64,000 bases of DNA, from contig JASGMJ010000015.1 of assembly GCA_030156535.1 (NCBI GenBank), forward strand, positions 36,102 to 100,101. Direction: 5' to 3'. The notes under the pieces were generated by a model. It was given only the letters and a program-made list of their open reading frames with translations, was not told where the DNA came from and did not search any database. This DNA comes from Candidatus Sumerlaeota bacterium. GTDB taxonomy: Bacteria; Sumerlaeota; Sumerlaeia; SLMS01; JAHLLQ01. How positions within the stretch are numbered: position 1 is the stretch's first letter; every line of letters starts with the position of its first letter. Below, one piece after another: positions 46,536 through 55,968 of this stretch. The position numbers and the translations under genes were made by a program.

Positions 46536-48641
46536 TTAGCCCGGCGCGGGTTCTCCGAGGAGATTTACAGGTTCTGGTGTTTCCGGGATGCTGTCTTCCT
46601 CTTCGCGCTTCTGGGCCATGTTCCAGAAGTCGGCGTAGCGTCCCTGGCGTGCGAGCAATTCCGAGTGGGTTCCCTGCTCCACGACGGCGCCGTCGGCCAG
46701 CACCACGATTTGGTCCGCGTTCTGGATCGTCGAGAGGCGATGGGCGATGACGAGTGTCGTGCGTCCCTCCATCAGGCGATCGAGTGCGTCCTGCACGAGG
46801 GCCTCGCTCTCGTTGTCGAGGGCACTGGTGGCCTCGTCGAGGATCAGGATGGGGCAGTCGCGCAGCAGGGCGCGTGCGATGGCGATGCGCTGGCGCTGGC
46901 CGCCTGAGAGCTGGCTGCCGCGCTCGCCCAGGCGCGTGTTGTAGCCTTCGGGCAACTCCATGATGAAGTTGTGGGCGTTGGCCGCGCGCGAGGCATTCTC
47001 GATCTCCTCGCGTGTCGCGCCTTTGCGGCCGTAGGCGATGTTCTCGAAGATCGTCGTGTCGAACAGAATTGTTTCCTGCGTCACGATGGCGATTTGCGAG
47101 CGGAGACTGGCGAACGTCACGTCGCGGATATCGATGCCATCGACGAGGATGCGTCCCTCGTGCGGATCGTAGAAGCGCGGAATCAGCTTGGTCACGGTGC
47201 TCTTGCCGCCGCCCGAGGGCCCGACGAGCGCGAAACATTTTCCCTTCGGGATCGTCATGCTGAAGCCATTGAGGACGGTCTCGCGCTTGTTGTCGTAGGC
47301 GAACACCACGTTCTCGAACACGATTTCGCGCTCCAGCCGGGGGAGTACGATGGCGTCGGGCTTTTCCTGCACGACCGGTTTTGCGTCGATGATCTCGAAG
47401 ACGCGCTCGGCGCTGGCGAGTCCGCGCTGCAAACGCACCCACGCACTCGAGAGCGATTTGATCGGCTTGTAGAAGCGCGTGAGTGCCACGAGATAGGCGG
47501 TGAACTCGCCCGCGTTCATTTCCTGGCTGTCGAGCACCACGTAGCCGCCGGCGATCAGCACGGCACCCATCGCCGTCATCGTCAGCACGTCCGTCACGTG
47601 GGGCGCGGCCAGGGCGATGCGCTGGCGCCGCAATTGGCGGTGCAACTGCGCGCGCGAAACGTCCTTGAATCGCTTGGCCTCGCGCTTCTCCGAGCCGAAC
47701 GCCTTGACGATCTGCATTCCCTGGATCGTCTCCTGCATCACGTCGACCAGGTAAGCGTCCTCTTCCGCGTCGCGCTTGCTGAGCTTGCGCAAGTGCCTGC
47801 CGAGTATCGAAATGGGGGCGACCACCAGCGGCATGGCCACCATGGTGATCAGCGTCACCTTCGGACTCAGGTAGAACAGAAAGGCCAGGAGGAAGAACAT
47901 CTCGAAGGGCGTCTGTACCGATTGCGTCAGCGACGCCTTCAGGATCGTGCGCACCTTCTCGACATCGGCGCTCAGGCGTGAAATCAGGTTGCCGGACGTG
48001 CGCGTTTGCAGCGCCGTGAAATCAAGGTTCAGGCTGCTGCGGTACAAGTCCACCTTCAGGCGCTGAATCGTCTGGTACATCACCTTCATCATCAGGTACT
48101 TGGAGGTGTACTCCAGGAAGGCCTTGATGATGACGAGGATAATGAGGAAGGCGACGATGATCTTGATCGCGTCCTCGCGTTCGGTCAGCAGGTACTCGGT
48201 CAGATCGCCTTTCAGCTCTTCCTTCTTCTTCTTCGCATAGGTCTCGACGACGCCAATGATGGGAAAGCGCTCTTGGAGATCATCACCGATGCTGGCAATC
48301 TGGGCGGCCTTGCCGGGATCGCGGACGATTTCCTTTTGCTGGCGGAATTCGTCTTCGCTTTCGGCCTGACGCTCGCGCGTGTCGTCGAGGTTCACCTCTT
48401 CCTGCTGGGGGGTCAGGATGACATTGACGATGGGGATCACGGGCGCGATCGAAGCGACGCCCAGGGCGGCGACAAGGAAGGAGATGACAATGGAGGAAAC
48501 CACCAGGCCGCGCCACGGCCAGGCAAGCGACAAGACCCGGATCACAAGTCCCCGGTTCTTGATGACAGAACGCTTTTCCTTCAGTTTTTTCGGAGGTTCG
48601 TAGGGAGCCACATTGAATCCGTGAGAAAGTGGGAAAGACAA
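46536..48641 (-). CDS. MsbA-type ABC exporter (fused membrane and ATPase domains)
   Basis: A 701-residue half-transporter. Membrane domain to about residue 430, then an ATPase with Walker [10 protein letters not shown] near 474-482, signature LSGGQ near 576, Walker B ILILDEAT near 595 and the switch His in IAHR. The family exports lipids, lipid A or drugs. An unusual charged loop of about 80 residues (77-158) separates the first two membrane helices. The start appears to be TTG at 48641 without a clear ribosome site; GTG 48611 is an alternative. The C-terminus carries an acidic tail. Confidence 0.92.
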   Translation of the reverse strand: MSFPLSHGFNVAPYEPPKKLKEKRSVIKNRGLVIRVLSLAWPWRGLVVSSIVISFLVAALGVASIAPVIPIVNVILTPQQEEVNLDDTRERQAESEDEFRQQKEIVRDPGKAAQIASIGDDLQERFPIIGVVETYAKKKKEELKGDLTEYLLTEREDAIKIIVAFLIILVIIKAFLEYTSKYLMMKVMYQTIQRLKVDLYRSSLNLDFTALQTRTSGNLISRLSADVEKVRTILKASLTQSVQTPFEMFFLLAFLFYLSPKVTLITMVAMPLVVAPISILGRHLRKLSKRDAEEDAYLVDVMQETIQGMQIVKAFGSEKREAKRFKDVSRAQLHRQLRRQRIALAAPHVTDVLTMTAMGAVLIAGGYVVLDSQEMNAGEFTAYLVALTRFYKPIKSLSSAWVRLQRGLASAERVFEIIDAKPVVQEKPDAIVLPRLEREIVFENVVFAYDNKRETVLNGFSMTIPKGKCFALVGPSGGGKSTVTKLIPRFYDPHEGRILVDGIDIRDVTFASLRSQIAIVTQETILFDTTIFENIAYGRKGATREEIENASRAANAHNFIMELPEGYNTRLGERGSQLSGGQRQRIAIARALLRDCPILILDEATSALDNESEALVQDALDRLMEGRTTLVIAHRLSTIQNADQIVVLADGAVVEQGTHSELLARQGRYADFWNMAQKREEEDSIPETPEPVNLLGEPAPG

Positions 48642-48846
48642 AATAGAAGAGGGCGGAGTGCCGCCCCAACCTTTGAGACTCTCGCTGGACGGCCGGGCCC
48701 CGTCAAGGGAAGCGCCCGGATAGCCCTCCCATTTGCAGGCGGGATTCTGCCGTAAGTGCCCCCGCCGCGGGCTTCTCCCTGCCCGTCCGCGCCCCGCTTT
48801 GCTTTCAACTCGACTCTCTTCCCCCTGTCACGGCAGGATTCCGGCT

Positions 48847-49632
48847 ATGTCAACGCCGGTGGAACAGCCTGGCGACCCCGCCGCCCCCCCCGACACGCCG
48901 GAGACCCCTGCGCGCCGGTTCCGCCTGCCCTCCTTCCGCCGCGCCAAGCCCCCCGCGGAAGCCCCTCCGCCGCGCCGCCCCGTCGCCCTCATCCCCCCTC
49001 TCATCATGCCCGCCCACCCGCTGATGTGGGCGCTGGCGTGGACGCTCAGGCGGGCGGGATGGGAGCCGCGCATCTTCGTCTACCCCTCCTGGCGGCGCGA
49101 CATTCCGGCCAACGCCGCGCGCCTGGCGGCCTGGATGCAGCGCTGGGGCGTCGAGGAACTCGACGTCGTCACCTTTTCCCTCGGGGGCATCGTGCTGCGC
49201 TGGGCGGCGGCCCACCACGACCTCCCCCGCCTGCGCCGCGTCGTCCTGCTCGGCCCGCCCAATCGCGGGGCAACGATGGCCGACTGGCTGGATACCCGCC
49301 TGGGGATTCTGTTTCCCGCCATCTGGGGGCGGGCCGCCCGCCAGCTTCGGCGCGGCGACCTTGGACTGTGCGAGCGCGCGGGAGCTTTCCCCCCCGGCAC
49401 CGAGTTCGCCGTCATCGCCGGCGGACGCGGCAGTGGCAAGGGGCTCAACCCCCTGATTCCCGGCGACAACGACTTCATCGTGGGCGTCGCCGAGACGATC
49501 CTGCCGGGCATGGGCGACTTCACCCTCGTCCCGCACCGCCACTCCCTCCTCCCTCTCAGCCGCCGCGCCTGCCGCCTCACCGTGCGCTTCCTCAAGGACG
49601 GCCGCTTTCGCGAAAGCCCGAAGAAGCACTGA
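48847..49632 (+). CDS. Alpha/beta hydrolase-fold protein
   Basis: A 261-residue protein. After a Pro-rich N-terminal 45 residues without a clear signal peptide, it reads as an alpha/beta hydrolase like lipases of the LipA/PGAP1 type. The probable nucleophile is S111 in VVTFSLGGIVLRW (GxSxG changed to TFSLG), Asp is likely in IPGDNDFIV, and His in VPHRHSLLPLS. The substrate is unknown, perhaps a lipid ester. The ATG at 48847 is supported by GGCAGG upstream. It is divergent from the ABC exporter. Confidence 0.8.
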   Translation: MSTPVEQPGDPAAPPDTPETPARRFRLPSFRRAKPPAEAPPPRRPVALIPPLIMPAHPLMWALAWTLRRAGWEPRIFVYPSWRRDIPANAARLAAWMQRWGVEELDVVTFSLGGIVLRWAAAHHDLPRLRRVVLLGPPNRGATMADWLDTRLGILFPAIWGRAARQLRRGDLGLCERAGAFPPGTEFAVIAGGRGSGKGLNPLIPGDNDFIVGVAETILPGMGDFTLVPHRHSLLPLSRRACRLTVRFLKDGRFRESPKKH

Positions 49633-49650
49633 GGACGAATCGCAACCGAC

Positions 49651-49720
49651 CACCACGGATGAATGAAGGATGCCCACGGATGGACACAGATGGACGGCTG
49701 GACTTCATCATCCGTGTGCC
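49651..49720. repeat. Short degenerate CACGGATG-type intergenic repeat
   Basis: A 70-bp stretch with repeated CACGGATG, ACGGATGG and ACAGATGG words on the plus strand and an inverted copy (CATCCGTGTG) at its right end. It lies between the hydrolase and DUF5009 genes. It looks like a dispersed intergenic repeat rather than coding sequence. Confidence 0.55.
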
Positions 49721-49850
49721 CCGGTGTTGATCAGAATTTACCTGTGGTAAGCCCTTCTCTCCGTTGCCAGCATCCAAGCGTTGCCATTGCCCCGCACTGC
49801 CGTGGTCGCACGACGATGGGGGACTTTGCGCACGGGAGGGAGACCGTTCC

Positions 49851-51110
49851 ATGGCCGAGCTGGGGGGAAAGCCAAGCGCCGTCACCGGAGGGCTGGAGCG
49901 CATCGCGTCGATCGACGCCCTGCGGGGGCTGACGATTCTCGTCATGATCTTCGTCAACGACGTGGCGGGGGTCGTGGACGTTCCGTGGTGGATGGAGCAC
50001 TTCTTTCCCTACGACGCCGACGGCATGACCTTCGTCGATGTCGTCTTCCCGGCGTTCCTCTTCATCGTGGGGATGTCGATTCCCTTTGCCATCGGCCGGC
50101 GGCTCGACCGCGGCGAGGCACCCCGCGTCGTCTGGGGGCACGTGGCGCTGCGGACGCTGTGGATGCTGGTCATCGGTGTGCTCATGGTGAACGGTTATGT
50201 GTGCAGTGACGAGGGGCTGCTGAACCGCGAGGTCTGGACGATCCTGATGTACCTGGGGATTGTCCTGGCGTGGAATACGGTGCCGAAGGAACCCGGACGG
50301 GCGCGGCGCGTGCTGCTGGGCCTGCGCTGGGCGGGCATCGCGCTGCTGGCGTTTCTGGTCGTCGTTTATCGCAGCAAGAACGCGGACGGCGTCATCCAGC
50401 TTCGGACGTCCTGGTGGGGCATCATCGGGTTGATCGGCTGGGCGTACCTGGTGGCGTGCATCGCCTACGGTTTCCTGCGGAGGAACCTCGCGGGCCTTGT
50501 GGGCGCGATGGCGCTGATGTATTGCCTGTACGCGGCCGACAAAGTGGGAACGTTCGATGGACTGCTGCTGAGGGGCTACCTCGACTTTGGCTCGCACATC
50601 GGCGGGCACGGCGGCATCGCCATTGCGGGCGTAATTCTTGGGATCGTGGTGGGGCCGAACTCGCCCGTTCCCTCTCCCCGGCGCCGCATGCAGTGGGCCT
50701 TCCTGTTTGGCGTCGCGATGGTGGTGGCCGGGTGGCTGATCCACCGGCTTGCGGTCGTACATCCGATGTTCATTGTGAACAAGAACGCGGCGACGCCTTC
50801 GTGGGGGCTGTATTGCTCGGCCATCACGGCATGGATCTGGATTCCGTTGTATTGGACGATGGATGTAAAGGGCTGGACGCGGTGGGCGGCGGTGATCCGT
50901 CCGGCGGGGGAGAACCCGCTGTTCGCCTACATCCTGCACCCGATGCTGATCCATATGTTCGCGGCGCTGGCGCTGGTGATCGGCGTGAACCCCCAGGCGA
51001 AGCTGGGCGGGTCCTTTGCGATGGGCTTCACGCGCGCCGTGGTGACGGCTTTCGCCATCACGTGGTTCGTGGGCTTTCTGAAGGACCGGGGTGTGCGGCT
51101 GAAGTTGTAG
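49851..51110 (+). CDS. DUF5009 / HGSNAT-like membrane acyltransferase
   Basis: A 419-residue polytopic membrane protein with about ten helices. The N-terminal RIASIDALRGLTILVMIFVND is the family hallmark (quoted only in part as SIDALRG), and GENPLFAYILHPMLIHM near the C-terminus resembles the acyltransferase-3/heparan-glucosaminide acetyltransferase group. It probably moves acetyl groups across the membrane onto a sugar. The ATG at 49851 is preceded by GGGAGGGAG. It converges on malQ. Confidence 0.88.
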   Translation: MAELGGKPSAVTGGLERIASIDALRGLTILVMIFVNDVAGVVDVPWWMEHFFPYDADGMTFVDVVFPAFLFIVGMSIPFAIGRRLDRGEAPRVVWGHVALRTLWMLVIGVLMVNGYVCSDEGLLNREVWTILMYLGIVLAWNTVPKEPGRARRVLLGLRWAGIALLAFLVVVYRSKNADGVIQLRTSWWGIIGLIGWAYLVACIAYGFLRRNLAGLVGAMALMYCLYAADKVGTFDGLLLRGYLDFGSHIGGHGGIAIAGVILGIVVGPNSPVPSPRRRMQWAFLFGVAMVVAGWLIHRLAVVHPMFIVNKNAATPSWGLYCSAITAWIWIPLYWTMDVKGWTRWAAVIRPAGENPLFAYILHPMLIHMFAALALVIGVNPQAKLGGSFAMGFTRAVVTAFAITWFVGFLKDRGVRLKL

Positions 51111-51122
51111 CCGCGCGCCCGC

Positions 51123-52718
51123 CTACGGCTTGCGGGCGCGTTCCTCGGCGGTTTCGTTGGCGACGAGCGCGGACGCGATGGCGCTCTGGCTGACGTGGCG
51201 TTCGTACAGCAGCAGCGCGGCCTTCCAGTCCCGTGCGAGCTTTGCCGTCGCCGCGCCCTCCTTCATCCTCCAGCCCCAATTGCCCGATTCGCGCCCTGGA
51301 TAATTCATGCGCGCCTCGCCCCCCAGGCCAAGCAGGTCCTGCATCGGCAGGATCACCGTATTGGCAACGGTGGCGAGTGCCGCGCGGCACAGCGCCTCGT
51401 GGGGCTTCTTGCCATCGGTGCCGAGGTATTGCTTGAAGTGCCGCTTCTCCCCGGGCGACGCGAACTCGCGCCACCACTGGAGCGTCGTCGGGTTGTCGTG
51501 CGACCCCGTGTAGACAACCGAGCGCTGCTCGTAGCGATGCGGCTGGAAAACGCAGCCGGGATCGGGGACGAGCGGTTTCTCCGACGCCGTGACCCAGGCG
51601 AACTGCATGATCTTCATCCCGGGCAGGCCGAACTGCTCGCGCAGGTCCTCGACCTCCTTGGTGATCACGCCGAGGTTCTCCGCGATGATGGGCAGGTTGC
51701 CGCCAAGTGCCTTGCGCAGCGCCTTGAAAAGTCCCGCGCGCGGCCCCGGAACCCACTTGCCGTTGATCGCCGTCTTCTCGGAGGCAGGCACCTCCCAGTA
51801 CGCCTCGAAGCCTCGGAAGTGATCGAGACGAACGACGTCGAACATCTCCAGCAGCGATTTCATCCGGCTGATCCACCACTTGTAGCCGCGCTGCTCCATG
51901 ACGTCGTAACGATAGATCGGGTTCCCCCAAAGCTGGCCGGTGGCGCTGAAGTAGTCGGGGGGCACGCCCGCAACGTGGGTCGGTGTTCCGTCGGCGCGCA
52001 GCTTGAACAACTCCTGATGCGCCCAGGTGTCCGCGCTGTCGAACGCGACGTAGATCGGCAGGTCGCCGACGATGGCGATGTCGCGCTCGTGGGCCGCGGC
52101 GCGGATGCGGTCCCACTGATCGAAGAACAGGAACTGAACGAAGACGTGGAACTCGATGTCCTCGGCGTACTTGACGCGTGCCTTGGCGAGGGCCTCGGGC
52201 TGGGCCTGGCGCAACGGCTTCTCCCACGTCGTCCAGACCGCGCCGCCGTGGGCGCGCTTGAGGGCGGAGAAGAGGGCGTAGTCATCGAGCCACGCCTTGG
52301 TGGAAGGACGGCGGCGAAACGCGGCGAGCCGGGCGTTGAGTTCGGCGAACTCGCCGGCGCGAAAGCGGGCGAAGGCCTTGCCGAGCAGCGCCATCTTGCG
52401 CTCGATCACGGGGCCATAGTCGATCCGCCCGGCGGGATAACGGGGCGCCTTGATTTCGGACTTGGTCAGAAGCCCCTCCTGCACGAGCAGCTCGGGGCTG
52501 ATCAGGTACTGATTGCCGGCGAACGCGGAGAAGCACTGGTAGGGCGAGTCGCCGTACCCGGTGGGGCCAAGGGGAAGCACCTGCCAGATGCCGAAGCCGG
52601 CCTGCTGGAGCCAGTCGAGAAAGCGCACGGCCGAAGGTCCCAGGTCGCCAATGCCATGAGGCCCCGGAAGGGAGGTCGGGTGGAGCAACACACCAGCCAG
52701 TCGTTTGTTCAGAATCAA
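51123..52718 (-). CDS. malQ: 4-alpha-glucanotransferase
   Basis: A 531-residue GH77 amylomaltase. Seen: GVLLHPTSLPGPHGIGDLG at the N-terminus, GDLPIYVAFDSADTW, the nucleophile region VRLDHFRGFEAYWEVP, IIAENLGVIT with the acid/base Glu, and TGSHDNPTTLQWW. It transfers alpha-1,4 glucan segments in maltodextrin or glycogen metabolism. The start is TTG 52718, with AAAGGAGAAGGACG directly upstream; a longer frame from 52940 lacks a ribosome site and has an unlikely N-terminus. Confidence 0.95.
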   Translation of the reverse strand: MILNKRLAGVLLHPTSLPGPHGIGDLGPSAVRFLDWLQQAGFGIWQVLPLGPTGYGDSPYQCFSAFAGNQYLISPELLVQEGLLTKSEIKAPRYPAGRIDYGPVIERKMALLGKAFARFRAGEFAELNARLAAFRRRPSTKAWLDDYALFSALKRAHGGAVWTTWEKPLRQAQPEALAKARVKYAEDIEFHVFVQFLFFDQWDRIRAAAHERDIAIVGDLPIYVAFDSADTWAHQELFKLRADGTPTHVAGVPPDYFSATGQLWGNPIYRYDVMEQRGYKWWISRMKSLLEMFDVVRLDHFRGFEAYWEVPASEKTAINGKWVPGPRAGLFKALRKALGGNLPIIAENLGVITKEVEDLREQFGLPGMKIMQFAWVTASEKPLVPDPGCVFQPHRYEQRSVVYTGSHDNPTTLQWWREFASPGEKRHFKQYLGTDGKKPHEALCRAALATVANTVILPMQDLLGLGGEARMNYPGRESGNWGWRMKEGAATAKLARDWKAALLLYERHVSQSAIASALVANETAEERARKP

Positions 52719-52969
52719 CGTCCTTCTCCTTTGCTTCCCGCTCGTCGGCGCGGTGCTTTCTCTTCGCATTGGGGAAAGCACTAAAATCTCCCGCAGCGTT
52801 TCGATAAAAGTTCCAATAGGGGGGCAGGGCAGTGGAATCAAGTTGGACGGCGATAAAGCAGGCAACGGGAGCCCGGTTTTTTTATCAGCTTTTCGATTGA
52901 AGTACTTCGGCGGCGGCGCCATCCTTCCGACTCGTTTCATCGGGGTATTTTCTGTATGGGGACGGTTCG

Positions 52970-54061
52970 GTGCTGACGGAACTGGTTCGCGACCACTTTC
53001 TCGGAATGGTTTTCGGGTTGGCCATTGGCGATGCCCTCGGCACGCCGCACGAGGGGCAATTGGGTGTCACACTGCGGGCACGCCTGGAGGGAAAACCGCT
53101 TGAAATGCGCGGCGACCCGCGCCGCCGGATCGCGCCCGGCCAGTGGGGCGACGACACCGGCCAGGTGGTCGCCCTGCTCGAAGCCTTCAATGCCGTTCGC
53201 GACTTCGACGGCCCGGAAATCGGCGGGCGTCTCCTCGACTGGTTCCGCACGAATCCCCGAGGCACCAGCGAGCACACTCGCCGCGTCATGCGCATCCTCG
53301 ACAACGATCTCGATTTCTGGCAGGACGCCGGCCGCAGCAGTTGGTACGAATCGGCGGGAACGGAAGCCTCTGACAGCGCCCTGGCGCGCAGCCTCGTCCC
53401 GGGCCTGTACTTCGCCAGCGACATCCACAAGATGGTCGACCGCACCATCAAGGTCTGCCACATCACCCACTACGACCCGCGCTGCCTCGAAGCCGCCCTC
53501 GCTCTCAACTTTACGCTCGTTCAGTTCCTCCACCGGCGTCTGCCGGAGAATCTGAACGCGCAAACCGTCGCCTTCCTCGAAGCCACCCGCCAGACGGAAG
53601 AGTGGCGCACTCAGGTTCTGGCCATCGACGAGATGATGCTGCAGCGCTATACGAACTTCACCCCCGATCCCTCCTACGGCGATCTGCCGGATGAGACCCT
53701 CGACGCTGTGCGCGCGCTGGGACGCATCCGCTATGAGGACCTCAAGACAACGGGGCGGGCTTCGGCCACTGCGGCCCTGGCCATCTGGTGCTCCACACAC
53801 GCCGAAACCTTCGAGCAGGCCATGCGTCTGGCGATTCTGCACGGGGGCAAGACAGACACGCAGGGTGCGATCACTGGAGCGCTCGCTGGCGCCCGCTTCG
53901 GATTCTCGCGGATTCCCCGCGAATGGCCCGCCGCGCTCAACGATTCCGCCCGCCTGATGGCTATTGGGGAAGTCCTGCTCAGCCGGGCCATGATTGAGGA
54001 AGAGCGCGACTATCAGGAAGGACGGCGCGACCCCATCCGCCGCCCACCGTCGATCATGTAG
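52970..54061 (+). CDS. ADP-ribosylglycohydrolase-like protein with altered metal site
   Basis: A 363-residue protein of the ARH/DraG fold. GLAIGDALGTPHEG at the N-terminus, a GDDTGQ element near 63-68 in place of the usual TDDT, and GGKTDTQGAITGALAGARFG in place of GGDTDT. One metal-ligand Asp is therefore Lys, and the first Thr of TDDT is Gly, so activity or metal number may differ. Family members reverse ADP-ribosylation. The start is GTG 52970 with a weak GGGGA. It is divergent from malQ and has no adjacent partner. Confidence 0.85.
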   Translation: MLTELVRDHFLGMVFGLAIGDALGTPHEGQLGVTLRARLEGKPLEMRGDPRRRIAPGQWGDDTGQVVALLEAFNAVRDFDGPEIGGRLLDWFRTNPRGTSEHTRRVMRILDNDLDFWQDAGRSSWYESAGTEASDSALARSLVPGLYFASDIHKMVDRTIKVCHITHYDPRCLEAALALNFTLVQFLHRRLPENLNAQTVAFLEATRQTEEWRTQVLAIDEMMLQRYTNFTPDPSYGDLPDETLDAVRALGRIRYEDLKTTGRASATAALAIWCSTHAETFEQAMRLAILHGGKTDTQGAITGALAGARFGFSRIPREWPAALNDSARLMAIGEVLLSRAMIEEERDYQEGRRDPIRRPPSIM

Positions 54062-54271
54062 TTGTCATGCAGTTCACTTTGGGAATATCCTGATGCTTCC
54101 CCCTCCACGTCTTTTTTCGTGACGGATGCAATTTGTCTGTTGACTTGAGGAGGCCCGGGGGAAACCCTCTCGCGTCTTCGCTCTTGTTTCCCTTTTTTCC
54201 AGTGAACAAAGTGGTGCGCAAGGAATCGAAGCAATACATCAGGCTCGATAGTGGGCCAAGGAGTCGCAACA

Positions 54272-54475
54272 TTGAGTACAGGTACCGTCAAGTGGTTCAA
54301 CGAGCAAAAGGGCTTCGGCTTCATCACACCGGATGAGGAAGGCAAAGACCTCTTCATTCATCACTCGAACATCGACGCGCAGGGGTATCGCACCCTGGCT
54401 GAAGGTCAGCGCGTTCAGTTCGAAACCGGCCAAGGCCGCAAGGGCCCCGAGGCCCTGAACTGCCGCCCGCTCTGA
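54272..54475 (+). CDS. Cold-shock domain protein
   Basis: A 67-residue single-stranded nucleic-acid binding protein ([20 protein letters not shown]1 KGFGFI; RNP2-like LFIHHS). The start is TTG 54272 with AAGGAG 8 bp upstream, which gives the standard family length; a GTG at 54251 is a poorer alternative. It probably acts as an RNA chaperone. It has a 210-bp leader to the previous gene, which might carry thermosensitive structure, and ends in a terminator. Confidence 0.95.
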   Translation: MSTGTVKWFNEQKGFGFITPDEEGKDLFIHHSNIDAQGYRTLAEGQRVQFETGQGRKGPEALNCRPL

Positions 54476-54501
54476 GCGAGGACAACCCCCAGACAACCCC
54501 G

Positions 54502-54540
54502 AGGCCCCGCCATTCCGGCGGGGCCTTTCTTTATTCTATT
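54502..54540 (+). terminator. Rho-independent terminator after the cold-shock gene
   Basis: A 10-bp stem, AGGCCCCGCC (54502-54511) with GGCGGGGCCT (54517-54526), a 5-nt loop and a T-rich run after it. It isolates the cold-shock gene from the RND operon. Confidence 0.9.
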
Positions 54541-54719
54541 CCCATACTTCTTGGCGTTGAAGCATTGATTCCGCTCCCCTTATGGAGCGCATCCCGCCGC
54601 GCCGCCCCCTCCTCTTCCCTTCCAGTCATGACTCGATAATTTGCGTAAGTCCTTGTAAAGCAGGGCTTCGCAGAAGAGATCGTGGCGGCCGATTGCTCTT
54701 GACCTGCCCCTCTCCCAGC

Positions 54720-54743
54720 TATACCAACCGGACGGTTTATATA
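54720..54743 (+). promoter_or_regulatory. TetR-type operator 1 before the RND operon
   Basis: A palindrome centred on GA at 54731-54732: AACCG-GA-CGGTT is perfect and the wider 11-bp arms match at 9 of 11 positions. It lies about 35-55 bp before the adaptor gene start, overlapping a plausible promoter (TTGACC at 54699). A TetR-family gene ends the operon, so autoregulation is the likely use. Confidence 0.75.
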
Positions 54744-54760
54744 TACCGTCCAGACGGTCT
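54743..54760 (+). promoter_or_regulatory. TetR-type operator 2 before the RND operon
   Basis: A second palindrome, ACCGTC-CA-GACGGT, perfect over 6-bp arms, centred 20 bp downstream of operator 1, which is nearly two helical turns. It shares the CGGT half-site pattern with operator 1. The spacing suggests two repressor dimers on the same face of the DNA. Confidence 0.75.
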
Positions 54761-54776
54761 GATAGGAGACTCTTCC

Positions 54777-55928
54777 ATGAAAGCACGCCCAACCATCACC
54801 CTGGCAGGAGCAGCACTGGTGCTGCTCGGCTCCGCGAGTGCGGCCGCCCAGTCCGCTGACGGAGCCCAGCGACCGCCCGCCGAGGTGACTTTTGTGCAGG
54901 TCACTCCCCAGTCGCCCTCGGTAAGCTACGAGCGCCTGGGCGTCGTCGAGGCCTCGCGTATCGCCGAGGTGCGTTCGCGCGTGCGGGGCTATCTGGCCAA
55001 GCGCCTCTTCCACGAAGGCGACCTCGTCACCGAGGGCCAGGTGCTCTTTCAGGTGGAGAAGGACATGTTTGAAGTGGCGGTGCAGGCCCGGGAAGCGGAC
55101 TTGCAGGATGCCATGGCACGGCTGGACCTTGCGAAGCGCGAATTCGAGCGCAAGAAGGCGCTGCGCGAAACCGGAGCGGCGTCCCAGGAAGACCTGGACC
55201 GCGCGGAAGTCGAGCGCGATCGCGCCCAGGCCGTCGTGGCGGGAGCCGAGGCGGATTTGCGCGAGGCACGCCTGGAACTCAGCTACACCGAAATCGTTGC
55301 TCCGACGTCGGGCATCATCAGTCCTGCCATTCGCGACGTGGGCGACCTGGTCGATGAATCGTCCAACAGCCATCTGGCCACCATTACACGCGTCTCTCCC
55401 ATCTACGTGACCTACGGAATCAGCGAGGCCGACTATCTGGCGATGGCGGATGCAGGCAACCTGCGGCTGGACGATGGCGTGACATTCAAGCTGATTCTGC
55501 AAAATGGCAGGGAGTTCGGCGAGGCAGGCAAGCTCAACTACAAGTCCAGCGAGTTCGAGGCCTCCACGGGGATGCTGCGCGTGCGTATCGAGTTTCCGAA
55601 TGCGGAAGGCCTGCTGCGCCCCAACCAGTTTGTGAAGCTGATCGAAGATCATGGCGCGAGGGACGGCGTCATCAGCGTGCCCGCCCGCTCGGTGCTGCAG
55701 TCGCCCGCGGGTCCGGCCGTCTTCGTGATTGACGATGCGGACACCCTGCAATTCCGCCCCGTCAAAGTGGGCGACTGGCGGGAAGGCTCCTGGGAGATTG
55801 AATCGGGACTCGCGGCGGGCGAGCGCGTCATGGTCGACGGGCTTCTGAAGTCTGCTCCCGGGACACCTGTTCGCCCCATTGCCTACGTTTCCGCCAACAA
55901 CACCGCCACCACAACGACCGTTGACTGA
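54777..55928 (+). CDS. RND efflux periplasmic adaptor
   Basis: A 383-residue exported adaptor (membrane fusion protein) with a signal peptide to about 25. It has a lipoyl half-motif (EVRSRVRGYLAKRLFHEGDLV, in part), an alpha-hairpin coiled coil at about 95-165, then the second lipoyl half, a beta-barrel and a membrane-proximal domain. It bridges inner and outer membrane pump parts. The ATG at 54777 is preceded by AGGAG and by two TetR-type operators. First gene of adaptor-pump-channel-tetR. Confidence 0.95.
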   Translation: MKARPTITLAGAALVLLGSASAAAQSADGAQRPPAEVTFVQVTPQSPSVSYERLGVVEASRIAEVRSRVRGYLAKRLFHEGDLVTEGQVLFQVEKDMFEVAVQAREADLQDAMARLDLAKREFERKKALRETGAASQEDLDRAEVERDRAQAVVAGAEADLREARLELSYTEIVAPTSGIISPAIRDVGDLVDESSNSHLATITRVSPIYVTYGISEADYLAMADAGNLRLDDGVTFKLILQNGREFGEAGKLNYKSSEFEASTGMLRVRIEFPNAEGLLRPNQFVKLIEDHGARDGVISVPARSVLQSPAGPAVFVIDDADTLQFRPVKVGDWREGSWEIESGLAAGERVMVDGLLKSAPGTPVRPIAYVSANNTATTTTVD

Positions 55929-55968
55929 GGTCTAGTCTGAAGGGTCGCGCTCCAGAAAAGGAAATCCC

